A stretch of DNA of 64,000 bases from Salisapilia sapeloensis (Eukaryota > Oomycota > Peronosporomycetes > Peronosporales > Salisapiliaceae): positions 1-64,000 of the forward strand of contig JAADVB010000079.1 of NCBI GenBank assembly GCA_023334545.1, written 5' to 3'. The stretch's first letter is position 1, and each line of letters begins with the position of its first letter. Below the pieces are notes generated by a model. It saw only the letters and a program-made list of their open reading frames with translations, ran no database searches and had not been told where the DNA came from. Position numbers and translations under genes: made by a program. This document shows positions 1 to 12,500 of the stretch, piece after piece.

Positions 1-107
<107 letters not shown>

Positions 108-502
108 TATGTCTGTCGTCTACTTTTGCATCGCCAACGTGATTTTATTCCATTTGCTTTCCCAAGTTTTCTATTTCTTTATTTCTAGTCCTGTTTCACG
201 CTCGAGACCCAGCTCTAGGCAAGTCATAAACGGACATTTGTACTACAAATCCAAAGTACTGACATGCTGGATTCGATAGTGGATCGATTCTGAAGATACA
301 GAAGCACTCTGATTGACTTCCTCGTCTAGTCTGATATGTATTGGCAATCTATTTTGCGCTGGAGTCCAGTACCAGCAAATGAGCTCTTGTATGCAAACGT
401 TATCGAAATACCTCGAAGGGTTGGCCCTTGACATGGGAAGTCCGTTTCGACTCCTTAATGCCAAGAGTCAACCCTTCGAGGTAATTCAATATCGACGTTT
501 GA
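108..502. other. Intergenic region upstream of the dynein gene
   Basis: About 400 bases between the GH1 stop and the dynein start codon. The first part is a T-rich 3' flank. The last 120 bases are taken up by a long inverted repeat described separately. No convincing exon, tRNA or promoter motif was recognised. Confidence 0.5.
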
Positions 503-513
503 ATGCAAGACTC
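381..513. repeat. Long imperfect inverted repeat spanning the dynein start codon
   Basis: Bases 381-444 and the reverse complement of 448-513 align almost end to end with only three bases (TTT) between them. Both arms share a 16-base run with one mismatch-flanked edge (TACCTCGAAGGGTTG), the block GCAAACGT or TCAAACGT, and the outer GAG(C)TCTTG. Identity is high but not perfect, with one small indel, so it is an old foldback or an inverted duplication. The right arm contains the dynein ATG at 503 and its first codons. In RNA it would form a hairpin that covers the start codon, if the transcript begins upstream of 381. Confidence 0.8.
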
Positions 514-3500
514 CGCTCGTGTGCCAGACTCGTCACGTGCGAGTGGCACGTCAGCTCGTGATACTTTATCAGCGCAAAGCCCACCGGAAGATGATGTTCG
601 CGTTGCTTTCATTCGCAAGCTCGTGCGTATCTCGTTTCCAGCTTGCTCGGAAGAATCACTGCATCGTCAATTTGCCTCCGACTCATTTGCACATGTCCTA
701 TTCGACTTTATCCATATCCCGGACACTAGGTTACTGCTACTGACCGATCACGGTAAAGGAACAGAAGGTTCCTTACGCGTGTATGCTTCACCTCCACCAA
801 AGCTTTTCGCTTCTGGACGACCTCAAACTATCTTATATGTCATCAAACTACAGAATGCAGCACTTGCGCATGAAAGGGTGTTTGAGCAGCTTACGTTTGG
901 GACATTGGAGGGTGGACCGTTGCAATCGCTCGAGCAGTATCTTCAGAACGTAGTTATTCCGTTAGTAGCTAATCCTCATAACCAGAAGCAATGGCCAGAG
1001 ATGGTGACGTCGTCCGTCATCAACAATCTCAATACATTGTACGCCAATCTTCAGATCACGTTAGGAAAGACGAAAGGAACGACTCGTCTCCCATTGCCAT
1101 GGGATCAGATACTCGTCGATGAAGAAGCTCGATTGGTGAGTAAGAATACTTCCAACCAGGCAACGAACAATGGCAAGGATGCGTCGACCCACTTTTTCGG
1201 CAAAGACAGGATTCACAACCTCGAGAGCTCGATCATTACATGGACCAAGCAAATCAAGACGATATTGAGCGAAGAACCGGAAGTCGTAGCTAGCAAAAGC
1301 AAGAAATTTACACTGATAAAGGTTGGCAACAATAAACATTTGGGGCCTGCCGCTGAGATTGAGTTCTGGACGGCCAAGGCAAGGCATTTGAATGCTATTT
1401 TCACTCAATTGCAGTCCGCTAGCATTCGTCGAATCTTACAAAGCTTAAGTTCTGCCAAGAGTTCATACTCGGCTCCTTTTGCAAAATTATGCAAGGAAGT
1501 ATTTCAAGCACGAACGGAGGCGAATGATAACGTGTACTATCTCAAGTCCCTCGAACCACTAGTGCAAAAGTTGCTAGATAGTCCTCCAAATGAGTTTAGC
1601 GCGATTCAACCACTATTCCAGCCGATCTGCCACTGCATTCTACTGATATGGAAAAACAGTCGATACTACAATACCCCAGCTCGCCTCGTCATTCTTATCC
1701 GCCAAGTGTCCAATGAGATCATTCGCAAAGCTACCGCTTTTATTGACGGAAAAACGTTAATTCAGCTCGCCGATGAAGGTGAGTTGATGGCAGCACGTGG
1801 CAAACTCCTTACATGCCTGCGCGTATGTGCTCACTTCAAGAGTGTTTATTTCGACTACAAGGCAAAATCAGCCATCGAAGTGCCAGTGAACCCGTGGCAA
1901 GTGCCGAACGCCACTGTCTTTATGCGCATGGATTCTTTCCTTGAACGCTGTCACGATGTTCTCGACTTGATGCAAATACTGGCTCAATTCGGCACACTAG
2001 AAAGCGTCGAAGTCGGTGGGACAAAAGGAAAGACATTGACAACGAGTGTGTATCAAATCTATCAGGACTTTGTGGCTGCTGTAGCGGACATTCGAGACGT
2101 TACGTATGACTTGCTAGACTTGGACGAACGAAAGTTTGATAATGACTTTTACCACTTCCGGTCTCAAATCAAGGAACTAGAGAAGCGTCTTCTATCGGTT
2201 GTTCGTCAAGCATTTGAGGACGCCAAGACCATTCGTGGCCAGATCAAATGCCTTGAGGGTTTCCGAGAGATCCTCGAACGACCGCGCATCTCTCATGAGC
2301 TCGAAAGAGACTACATCGCGTTGCTAAAGACGTACACGAACGATTTGTATAACGTCCAGCACCTTTTCTTGGAAAACCGAGAGCATCCACCTCTAGCGCC
2401 CAACTTACCACCATGTTCGGGTGCAGTGAGTTGGAGTCGAGGGATAGCGGAGCGAGTGCGCTTTCCGATGACAAAGATTAAAGACATGGTGCCACGAACG
2501 GTGCTAGAGAGGGAAGAAGCAAAGGATTGCGTCAAGCTGTATACTAATTTCTTGGCACTTTTGCAAGAGTATGAAGTGCGTACTATCGAGCAATGGAGTG
2601 ATAGTGTCGAAGCATCTTCAAAGGAGAAACTCAAGCTCCCTCTACTTCGTCGGGAAAATTTGCAATCGCCACTCGTGCATGATGGAAGCTCAAGCTCACG
2701 ATCGCCTTCCTTGGCGCCAGTACCATCTTCACACGCAGCAACCGGTCCCTTGGCTGTAAATTTTGATTCAGCACTTGTTCAGTTACTACGGGAAGTAAAG
2801 TATTTCCTCCAACTTGGTGTGGACATTCCAGAGGAGGCACTCGCCATTTACAAACGGGCAGAAGTGTTTCGTAGGCAGACAGGAAACCTGGAGCTCGTTG
2901 TCGACATGTATAACTCTATTCACGCACAACTTCTCCCTGTTGAACGTCCACTAGTGAAGGCCCAGTTGGATCGCATGGATCTTGCCTTATCGAAAGGAGT
3001 CAAAAGCTTCAATTGGAAGTCACATGGCATTGATGTGTTTCTAAAGGAGGTCATGACAGACGTCAATGACGCTAAAGTCCTGCTAGGGCAACTCAAGTCT
3101 CAGCAAGAACGCGTGGACGACTTACTAGCCGGTTGGAAAGCGCCTCCACTACTGTTCAAGCCGATGTCGAAGCCCATGTCCTGCTCCGACTTTACTCAAA
3201 TGCAACAAGAGAGTTGTCGAGAGAAGTATTCGCTCATAAAGGAAGGTGGGAACGAGATCCAGCAGTCACTCAAGGAGACCCTGAAGTGCCTTCGTATCTC
3301 TCAGGGCAGTCCGGACTGGAGAGCTTATGTCGAGTTCATAAGTGGCATGGTAGAAGACGGCTTATGCTCAGTTGTATTGCAGTCACTACAGCTACTGCGA
3401 GACCAGCTAGACCCAGAGATTATCGAAAAGAATGACTTGTCTGCTCTAGTGGAAATTGAGCTTGATTTATACGGACGGGAGGTAGTATATTCGCCAATGA

Positions 3501-6500
3501 TCGAGTCGAATGCGGCAGGCGAGGGACTTCGAGACGTTGTACTAAAGCGCATCGAAGGCATTCTTCACTGCTCAGCAGTATTTCGGCGACTGGATAGCGT
3601 CGATGGGACCTATTTGAAGCAAATGCGAGAGAATGCACAAGTCCAGTTACTCATCTCGGACATTTCGGGCTTTTTGAACGCCAATGATCAAAAGTGCAGA
3701 GACTTACGGAAAGAAATGTTGGTCTACGAGTACCTCTGGGCAACAGATTTGTCTCAAATGTTTGCCGAGTTCCTCATGTCAGCGTGGGAAGGTGGTGGTT
3801 CTCCTGAAGAGAAGGAGAAGGCAATTCGTAACGTGTTGCGCAAGTCCGATATGCTTTCCGACGGCTCTATGTATGCCAAAAGCGACGTACAGAACCAACC
3901 GATGACCTCACAAGAATTGCGGTTACCATTATTTGAAGAGAAGATCCGGTTCTTCCTTGCTTTACAAGTCGAAATTTCTGAATCAAAGCATTCACGAGAA
4001 GTGGGCTTCGTGCGAGTGAACTCACTGCCGATTAAGCAAGCGCTATCGACTTGTGTAACAAAGTGGATCTACACGTTCACACAGTTTCTCCAAGACTGCG
4101 TCGTCAACCAATTGTCCTGGATTCATGCTTTTATCTGTCGCGTACATATTGGACTGGACGAAGAAATTCCGACAGAAGTCACTACATCGAATATACCTCA
4201 GTCGGCGACGCAGCGCAGTGACGGGTTCTACATAGGTGGAGGTGCGTTGAATGCAATTGAAGATGCGAGCACGGCGTTGCTCAAGTGCATGGAATACATA
4301 AGAGATGTCAAGATCATAATGAAAGAAGAACGGGTGATTGATTTCAAGTCGATTGAAAGTGTCGTCGCCATCCTCAAGACGAACGAGATTGTGTTCGACA
4401 CGGCATACATTGGGAAAGAGAGCGTGACGTCGTTTTTAGAACAAGCACCAGTGCGATGGGATGCATTAGTGAATAAAACGTTTAAAAAAAAAGAACGCAT
4501 CCAGCCTCAACAGCACCGCATGAGTGAGGCAATCAAAGCAGAGGTGAGCGAATTCCAGCGTCGCATGAGCGCATTGCAAGAAGACTTTAAAGTCTCTGCA
4601 CCATTTCACTCCCCTTCGGATAATCGTTTGTCCTTAGACAATGTATACGAGATGATGGACACTTACCAACTCAAGCTTGCACAAGTGGAAGCGAAAGCTG
4701 CTCATTTGATGGAACTCGAGACTCTGTTTGAACTACCAGTGACTAAGAATGAGGTTCTAAATAGTACTCGGTCGGATTTCAAGCTTCTGAAGCAGGTATG
4801 GGACTTTGCTGCCATGCTCGAGACCACGTACACGTTCGACTGGAATCCTCAACTATGGACAGAGGTTGATTTAGATGCCCTCCTGCACCGTGTGGACGAC
4901 TTAGAGCGACTACGAGTTGAGCTATTCGGCCGTCTTAAGACAAGAGTGAATGAGTGGCCTGTGTACAAGTATTTGGAAGAACGGCTGACCCAGACAGCGA
5001 CTGTCCTTCCGCTAGCAAAGAGCCTTCGGTCACCGATATTACGAGAGCGACATTGGAAGCACTTGACAGTGATGAGTCGCAAGCACGCAGACATTGGATC
5101 AAACGTTTCTCTCATCGTAAATCTTTCCAACCACGCCTCCCTTCGTCTTGAGAATATCTTTTCTCTCGAGCTGTACCGCTGTGCGGATGAAGTGAACGAA
5201 CTCATTGAAATGGCCAGTCGAGAGTTTAAAATCGAGCAGCAACTATCATCTATTGAAACGATGTGGACAACGTCGTCGTTGGAATTCGTACCTTTAATAA
5301 CGGCCAGTAGTCCGGCAAAGGAAAGCTATTCGACCGATAGTCTCACTGGCCCCACCACAGCAAGCACAACCAAGCTGTTACGTCCTTCTCAGTCCACAGC
5401 TTCACTACTTGACACTCAGTTCAGTGCAGCTGACAGTAACGTCTTGTTTATTTTAAAGCCTCCGAACGCATTGGTCGAGACGCTGGAAGAGCATCAAGTC
5501 CAATTGCAGTCGATGGCTGGAATGGGTAAATTCGTCGAGCATTTCAAGAGCAAAGTGGATGAGTGGCAACGGTTGCTCGGGACAATCGAGACGGTGCTCA
5601 AGCGATGGATGTCACTGCAGCGACAGTGGAGTAGCTTAGAATCGATCTTCTTAAATCCTGTCGGAGACATCCAGCGACAGATGCCGAGCGAATATCAGAA
5701 GTTCGTGAGTATTGATGAAGAGATGAGAGACCTGTGCGCTGACGCTTATCACAATCCGTCGGTTATGACTGTATGCTGCGCCCGAGAAGGGCGAGAAGGA
5801 ACGCTGTGCAACCTACAGAGTGAACTAGAGATCTGTCAGAAGGCGCTCAACAAGTACCTTGGTGGGAAGAAGGATGCATTTCCACGTTTCTACTTTGTTT
5901 CCAATGCGGCACTACTGGAGATCTTAGCAAACGGGAGCTACCCTATGCGACTTCAAGCACACATTGGCAATTGCTTTGAAGGCATCGCAGAGTTCATATA
6001 TGAAGAGACAAAGACGCATGACGGAGGAAGTGACTCTTCCCAAACGCAATACATGGTGGCAGGCATGGTGTCTAAAGAAGGAGAAAACGTCCGGTTTACA
6101 GACTCGCATGTCGTTCACGGTGCTGTCGAAAGCTGGTTCAGTGACCTCCTGTTTGTAGTGCAGGAGACGCTACGACATCAAATGCTTGACGCCGTCGAAA
6201 CCAGTGCTTTGTGGAATGTAGACTGTCCAAGAGGATCTTGGGTGTTTAATTACCCTGCGCAGATCGCTCTACTTGCGGGTCAGATCGTGTGGACGGAAGA
6301 AACGGAAGCCGCACTAGAAGAGGCAGAAAATGGATCCGAAGATGCGATCAAGAGGTACTGGGATGTCTGCACCGTACGTCTTGAGCAGCTGATTAAGCTG
6401 GTACAGGGTCAACTCTCGGCTCTTGATCGTCAAAAGGTTATCACACTTATTACCATCGATGTCCATGCACGAGACGTTGTCCAGCATTTGCTTGTAGACA

Positions 6501-9500
6501 AAGTATCGAGCAATTGCGCCTTTGAATGGCAGTCCCAACTGCGGTGCTACTCTGTAAATGCCATAGCGTCTCTTGGGGCAACACCTAAGCGGGACGTGCA
6601 AATCCGTATATGCGACTTTCAATCCTTGTACAGCTACGAGTATATCGGCAGCGGTGGGCGTCTGGTGATTACGCCGCTTACAGACCGCTGTTACGTGACG
6701 CTAACGACAGCGCTTCGCCTCTGTCTTGGAGGTGCTCCTGCCGGTCCAGCTGGCACTGGGAAGACAGAGACAACGAAAGACCTGTCAAAAGCACTCGGGC
6801 TTCCGTGCTACGTCTTTAATTGTAGTGAACAGATGAACTATTTGACGATGGGGGAAATCTTCCAAGGTCTAGCACAGACGGGGGCTTGGGGCTGCTTCGA
6901 TGAGTTCAATCGTATATCGGTTGAGGTCCTGTCTGTTGTCGCTACCCAAGTACAAATAGTACTGGATGCAACATCCCAGCAGAAAAACATGCGTAAACGT
7001 GCTAGTATAAATTTTGGCAGCAGCGCAGAAAACTCGACCGAAGCAGCCTCTATGGTGTTTGCCACTCCCGCCGGTCAATGCAATTTCTTTGGCAAAACGA
7101 TCAACTTGATTCCAACGGTAGGACTATTCATTACCATGAACCCTGGATATGCCGGTCGAGCGGAACTGCCGGAGAATCTGAAAGCACTCTTTCGGTCTTG
7201 TGCAATGATTAAGCCTGATCTCCAGCCTATCTGCGAAAACATGCTAATGGCTGAAGGCTTTCTACAGGCTCGAGCACTCTCTTTTAAGTTTGTCGCGCTT
7301 TATGAACTTGGAAGTGAAATGGTTTCGGATCAAAAGCACTACGATTGGGGCCTACGAGCAGTTAAATCAGTCTTGCTCGTCGCAGGCGCAGCTCGACGCT
7401 TGCAACCAAAGGTGCCTGAATCCCGCGTGCTCATGCAAGTTCTGTATGACTTTAATATCCCGAGACTTCTTCCAGCAGATAGTACGATCTTCCTCGGCCT
7501 CCTCCAGGACCTTTTCGCTTCGACCAAGATGCAAGTCATCGCGAATGAAGAGTTGAGAGCAAAGTGTCAGGTCGTGTGCTCGGAACAAGTGTTGCAACCG
7601 GAAGATGGGTTCCTACGGAAGGTGTTGGAGCTGAATGAAGCCTTTCAGGTTCGACATAGCGTCATGCTCCTAGGAGCTGCTGGAAGTGGGAAAACGACAA
7701 TATGGCAGTCGCTTGCAGCCAGTCATAATGTTGGTTGCCTGAAACCTGTTGCGGTCTACGAAAGTGTAAATCCGAAAGCCGTCACAGCAGATGAATTGTA
7801 TGGATTTATGAATTTAGATCACGACTGGAAGGATGGAGCACTTTCGTCGATTATGAGAAATATGACGACGGAGTCAGCCCCCTATCATTTAAACCAGCTC
7901 TACAAATGGGTCGTGTTAGACGGTGACATTGACGCTGTCTGGATCGAAAGTATGAATACCGTGATGGATGACAATAAGGTCCTGACGCTCGTATCGAACG
8001 AACGCATTCCACTATCCAGCTCGATGCGACTCTTATTTGAGATCCATTCCCTCGTGAATGCAACACCAGCAACTGTATCAAGAGCTGGGATCATCTATCT
8101 CAACGAAAGCGACGTCGGTTGGGCGCCTGCCATGGAATCTTGGCTGCAAAAGCGAGATAGTCAGAGTGAAGTTTCCATTCTTCCGAGTCTCTTTTCCAAG
8201 TACATTTATCGCTTTATGGATCTAATGAACGAATTCAGAGCCCAAAACTGCGTCCTGCTTCCTCCAATTGCAACCATTCAAACGCTCTGTTGCTACCTCG
8301 AGGCGCAACTATTGCAACTTGATGAGTCTCAGAAGAGTCCGGATGTCCTTCACAATAGCTTTCTGTACAGCGCTTTGTGGGCTTTTGGTGGTGGTCTTCA
8401 GGATGATCCACCTCAAGCACGAAAGTCCTTTTCGGCGCAATTCAAATCAATCGCCAAATTCAAGCTTCCGAATTCACCGAACTCTTCTAGATCGGAACAA
8501 GACACTGGGCTATCCGGTGATCCCAATGCATCTATAGGTGACCAAGACCTTTTCGATTGGTACTATGACTGTGCTACAAACGAATTTCACCTCTGGCAAG
8601 ACGATCTACAAAACGGCCTACCTGGATCGACCAACGCTGTCGATAGCATGTCATCGTCTTTGATCGTCCCGACCGTCGACTTTAAGCGCACGCAAAGCAT
8701 GATAGGCCTGCTCTTATCTAACGCTTGTCCTGTACTGTTGGCTGGATATGTCGGTACAGGAAAGACAGCTCTTTTGCTTGACTTGCTCAAAAGTAAAGAG
8801 GAAGATGTTCCGTTCATTCATATTGCGATGCACCATTTTATGACTGCGAAAGACTTGCAGTTCCGATTGGAGCAGTATCTAGAAAAGCGTTCAGGCCGTA
8901 GTTATGGGCCTAGTGGATGTCCTCGATTGACTTTCTTTGTAGACGATATCAACATGCCTTGCCCAGAAACGTTCGGGTCACAGACAACGGGTGCACTATT
9001 GCGACAATACTTTGACTATGGAGGGTGGTACGACAGACATGATCTGTCAATGAAAAAGGTTATTCTCGACGTTTCATTTGTCGCGTGCATGAATCCTCAC
9101 GCTACGACTTACACGATGAACCCTCGTCTTTTAAGACACTTTGCTGTGCTCGCCTTGCCTGCACCAACAAAAAGTACCATGCAATCGATATATGCAAACT
9201 TGTTAGAGTTCTCCCTCCACGGCTTTGCTGACAAGATCAAACGGTTGGGCCAAGCGCTCATCTCCGCTTCGATCGACCTCCATCTCGACGTTTGCCGGCA
9301 CTTTGCTCTGACAGCAGATAAATTCTACCACGTCTTCTCCCTTCGGGACCTCAATCGACTCTTCGATGGACTTGCCATCGCTCGTCCAGAGACGTTTATG
9401 ACAAATACGCTTAAATTCTCGAGACTTTGGCTTCATGAAGTCTATCGAGTCTACAGTGACCGTTTCTCAAGTCTAAATGAAGTCCAGCGATTCACGAGCA

Positions 9501-12500
9501 TCGTGACGGAGATCACGAAAAAGTATCTCGAGGAAGACCAAGCGCAGCTATTTGCAGACCCTTTGATTTGCGCTGGGTTCCTCGAGATGGATGCGAGAGC
9601 AATGAATGACGCGGGTGAGACCTTAAACTCTGCTTTAGTAAACTACGGTCCGATTCAAAATAAACAAGACCTGGTCAAGGCTGTACATGGAAAGCTTGAA
9701 GAGTTTAATGAGTCGCAGTCGGTGCTCAACCTAGTTCTGTTCGACCAAGCGCTGGAGCACGTTACTCGTATCGTTCGTATCATCTCTCAAAGCGCTGGAC
9801 ATGCACTACTTGTCGGTGTCGGTGGCTCCGGAAAGCAAAGTCTAACGCGATTAGCGGCGTTCATCTGTCAAGCGACATTGACAATGCTCCAAACAGGAAC
9901 AGTTCCCAACTACGCTCAAGCCGATTTAAAGGAAGAGCTGAAAGACTTATGTCGCAAGGCTGGTGTGCGACCTGCCAAACCTGTTGTGCTTTTAATTTCC
10001 GACTCTCAAATCCTCACAGAAGTATTCCTTATCCCATTGCATGAACTGCTCATGACAGGACAAGTCAGTGACCTCTTTTCCATGGACGATATGGATGTTA
10101 TTACCGGATCGATACGGGTCGAGGCGAAAGCACGAGGTATTCCGGATTCCAAAGCAGACCTCCAGGCCTTCTTTTGGGCAAGAGTAAAGGAAAACGTGCG
10201 CATTGTTCTTGCCTTGTCTCCTGTAGGGGCTGATCTGCGCGAAAGATGCCGCAAATTTCCTTCTTTGATACATTGCTGCACAATCGACTGGTTCCACGCA
10301 TGGCCAAAGGAGGCTCTTATCGAAGTGGCAAGCCAGTTTCTGCAAGACATGGACCTGTCAACATCCGTTATACAAGAGAACGTGTGCCATCACATGGCTG
10401 CTGTGCACTTGTCCGTGCAGTTCGCAAGCACTTACTACGCCAAGACCGTCGGGCGCTATAACTACGTCACACCAACGTCTTTCCTAGAACTAATCAATTT
10501 CTATCGTGCTCTGCTAGCAGACAAGCGTCAGAATCGCGAGCGTCAAATGCAGAGACTGGAAGTGGGTTTAGCTACGCTAAGAAAAACGGCGAGAGATGTT
10601 TCCAAGTTGCAGGAAGAACTGAAAGCCACGATGAAAATCGTCGAGCAAAGGAAACTAGCAACGGACGAGCTGTTAGAAGAAATGGGAAAGCAACGAGGAG
10701 AAGCAGAGGTCAAGCGCAAGAGAGCGGACGAAGAGCGGGCAAAGGCTACTCAAGCAGCAGACACAGCATCAAGCATCGAAGCGGAAGCAGCGACGGAGCT
10801 AGCGGCTGCGAAGCCAGCTTTGGAAGGTGCTCAGCAGGCAGTCAACTGCCTCAACAAAGCGTCATTGACAGAGCTGAAGTCGATGGGGAAGCCACCTGCT
10901 GGCGTTGACCGAGTTACTGCGGCCGTCTTGATGATGGTGAAGGGTGAGACGCGGAACTTTAGTTGGGACAACGCCAAGAAGATGATGGCTCGAGTGGATC
11001 TGTTTAAGCAATCGCTAGAGCAATATGACAAGGAACACATTCCATCCGATGTCGTGTCGAGAGTCGAAGCTTTGATTTCAGAGGATCCTAACTTTACCTA
11101 TGAGAAGATGAAGACGCGGTCCGTAGCAGCAGCAAATCTTTGTGTGTGGGTTATCAACATCATCTCCTTCCATCATGTCTATTCACGAGTAAAGCCATTG
11201 ATGGACAAGCTGGAGGAAGCAAAGCAGAGTAAAGCAGAGGCAGATAAAGAGCTAAGTATCGTGCAAGGACTTGTTGCTGAAGTGGAACGGCACTTGGCGA
11301 CACTACAGGCATCTTTTCGAGAAGCCACGAATGAGCGAGCAAAGGTAGAAGCAGAGGCAAATGCCTGTCAGATACGTCTGCAGTTGGCGGAACGTCTGGT
11401 GAATGGATTAAGTACAGAGAATGAAAGATGGAGCAAAGAGATGGAAGTGTTGAAAACGGGAGAAGAAGCTCTTATCGGAAATACGTTACTGTCTGCAGCA
11501 TTCGTCAGCTACGCTGGTGCGTTTGATGCGAACTTCAGAGGCCACCTGTGGAAACGTACATGGCTGCCTGATATCCTCATCCGAGAGATCCCCATCGCGC
11601 TAGATGACTATCAGAGGCAACATGTTCTTGCAAATGCGAGTGACGACTTGCAAAATGGCAATGAAGCCGACTTGGATGCACTGAAAATGCAGACAGGAAG
11701 GTACGATGAAAGTGTAGATGACGAAGACGCGAGACCGAAGGCGGTGGAACAAGACCAAGACTTTGGTGTAGTGGATCCAGTTGCAATGTTAAGTGATAGC
11801 GGATCTGTTGCTCAATGGATGAATGAAGGCCTTCCATCAGACCGGATATCCGTAGAGAACGGTTGCATCGTTGCGGCTTGCTCCCGATGGCCTTTACTAG
11901 TAGATCCGCAGCTCCAAGGCATTACATGGCTGCGTGGTCATGACTTTAAGGCATCAAATACTGATCCTGCAGCATCTTCACTAGTCGTCGTGAACTGCTC
12001 TCAGAAGAATTGGTTAAGAACGATTAAAAATGGCATTTCGAACGGACAGAAGATCTTGTTGGAAAGCTTGGACGAAGTCATCGATCCAGCTCTGGAACCG
12101 ATTTTAATGCGACGCATGCATCGAAAAGGACGTAGCTTGCTGCTACGATTCGCATCCGACGAAATTGAGGTCGATCCGAACTTCCGACTCTTCCTCCATA
12201 CGAAGCTTTCGAATCCTCATTACCGACCTGAGGTACTCGCTTACTGCACGCTCATTGACTTTTGCGTGACAGAGCAGGGTTTGGAAGACCAAATACTAGC
12301 GAATGTGGTGAATTTGGAGCAGCCGAATCTGGAGCTTGAGAAACAAAAGCTTCAGCAGCAGTTTAACGACTACCAGATACAGCTTCGACAGCTCGAGTCG
12401 GAATTGCTTGAAAGGCTGGCGCATGCTCCTGATGACATCCTTTCCGATGTTGTCTTGATCGAGAGCTTGGAGCAGACCAAGGCTGCGGCGAATGACGTGA

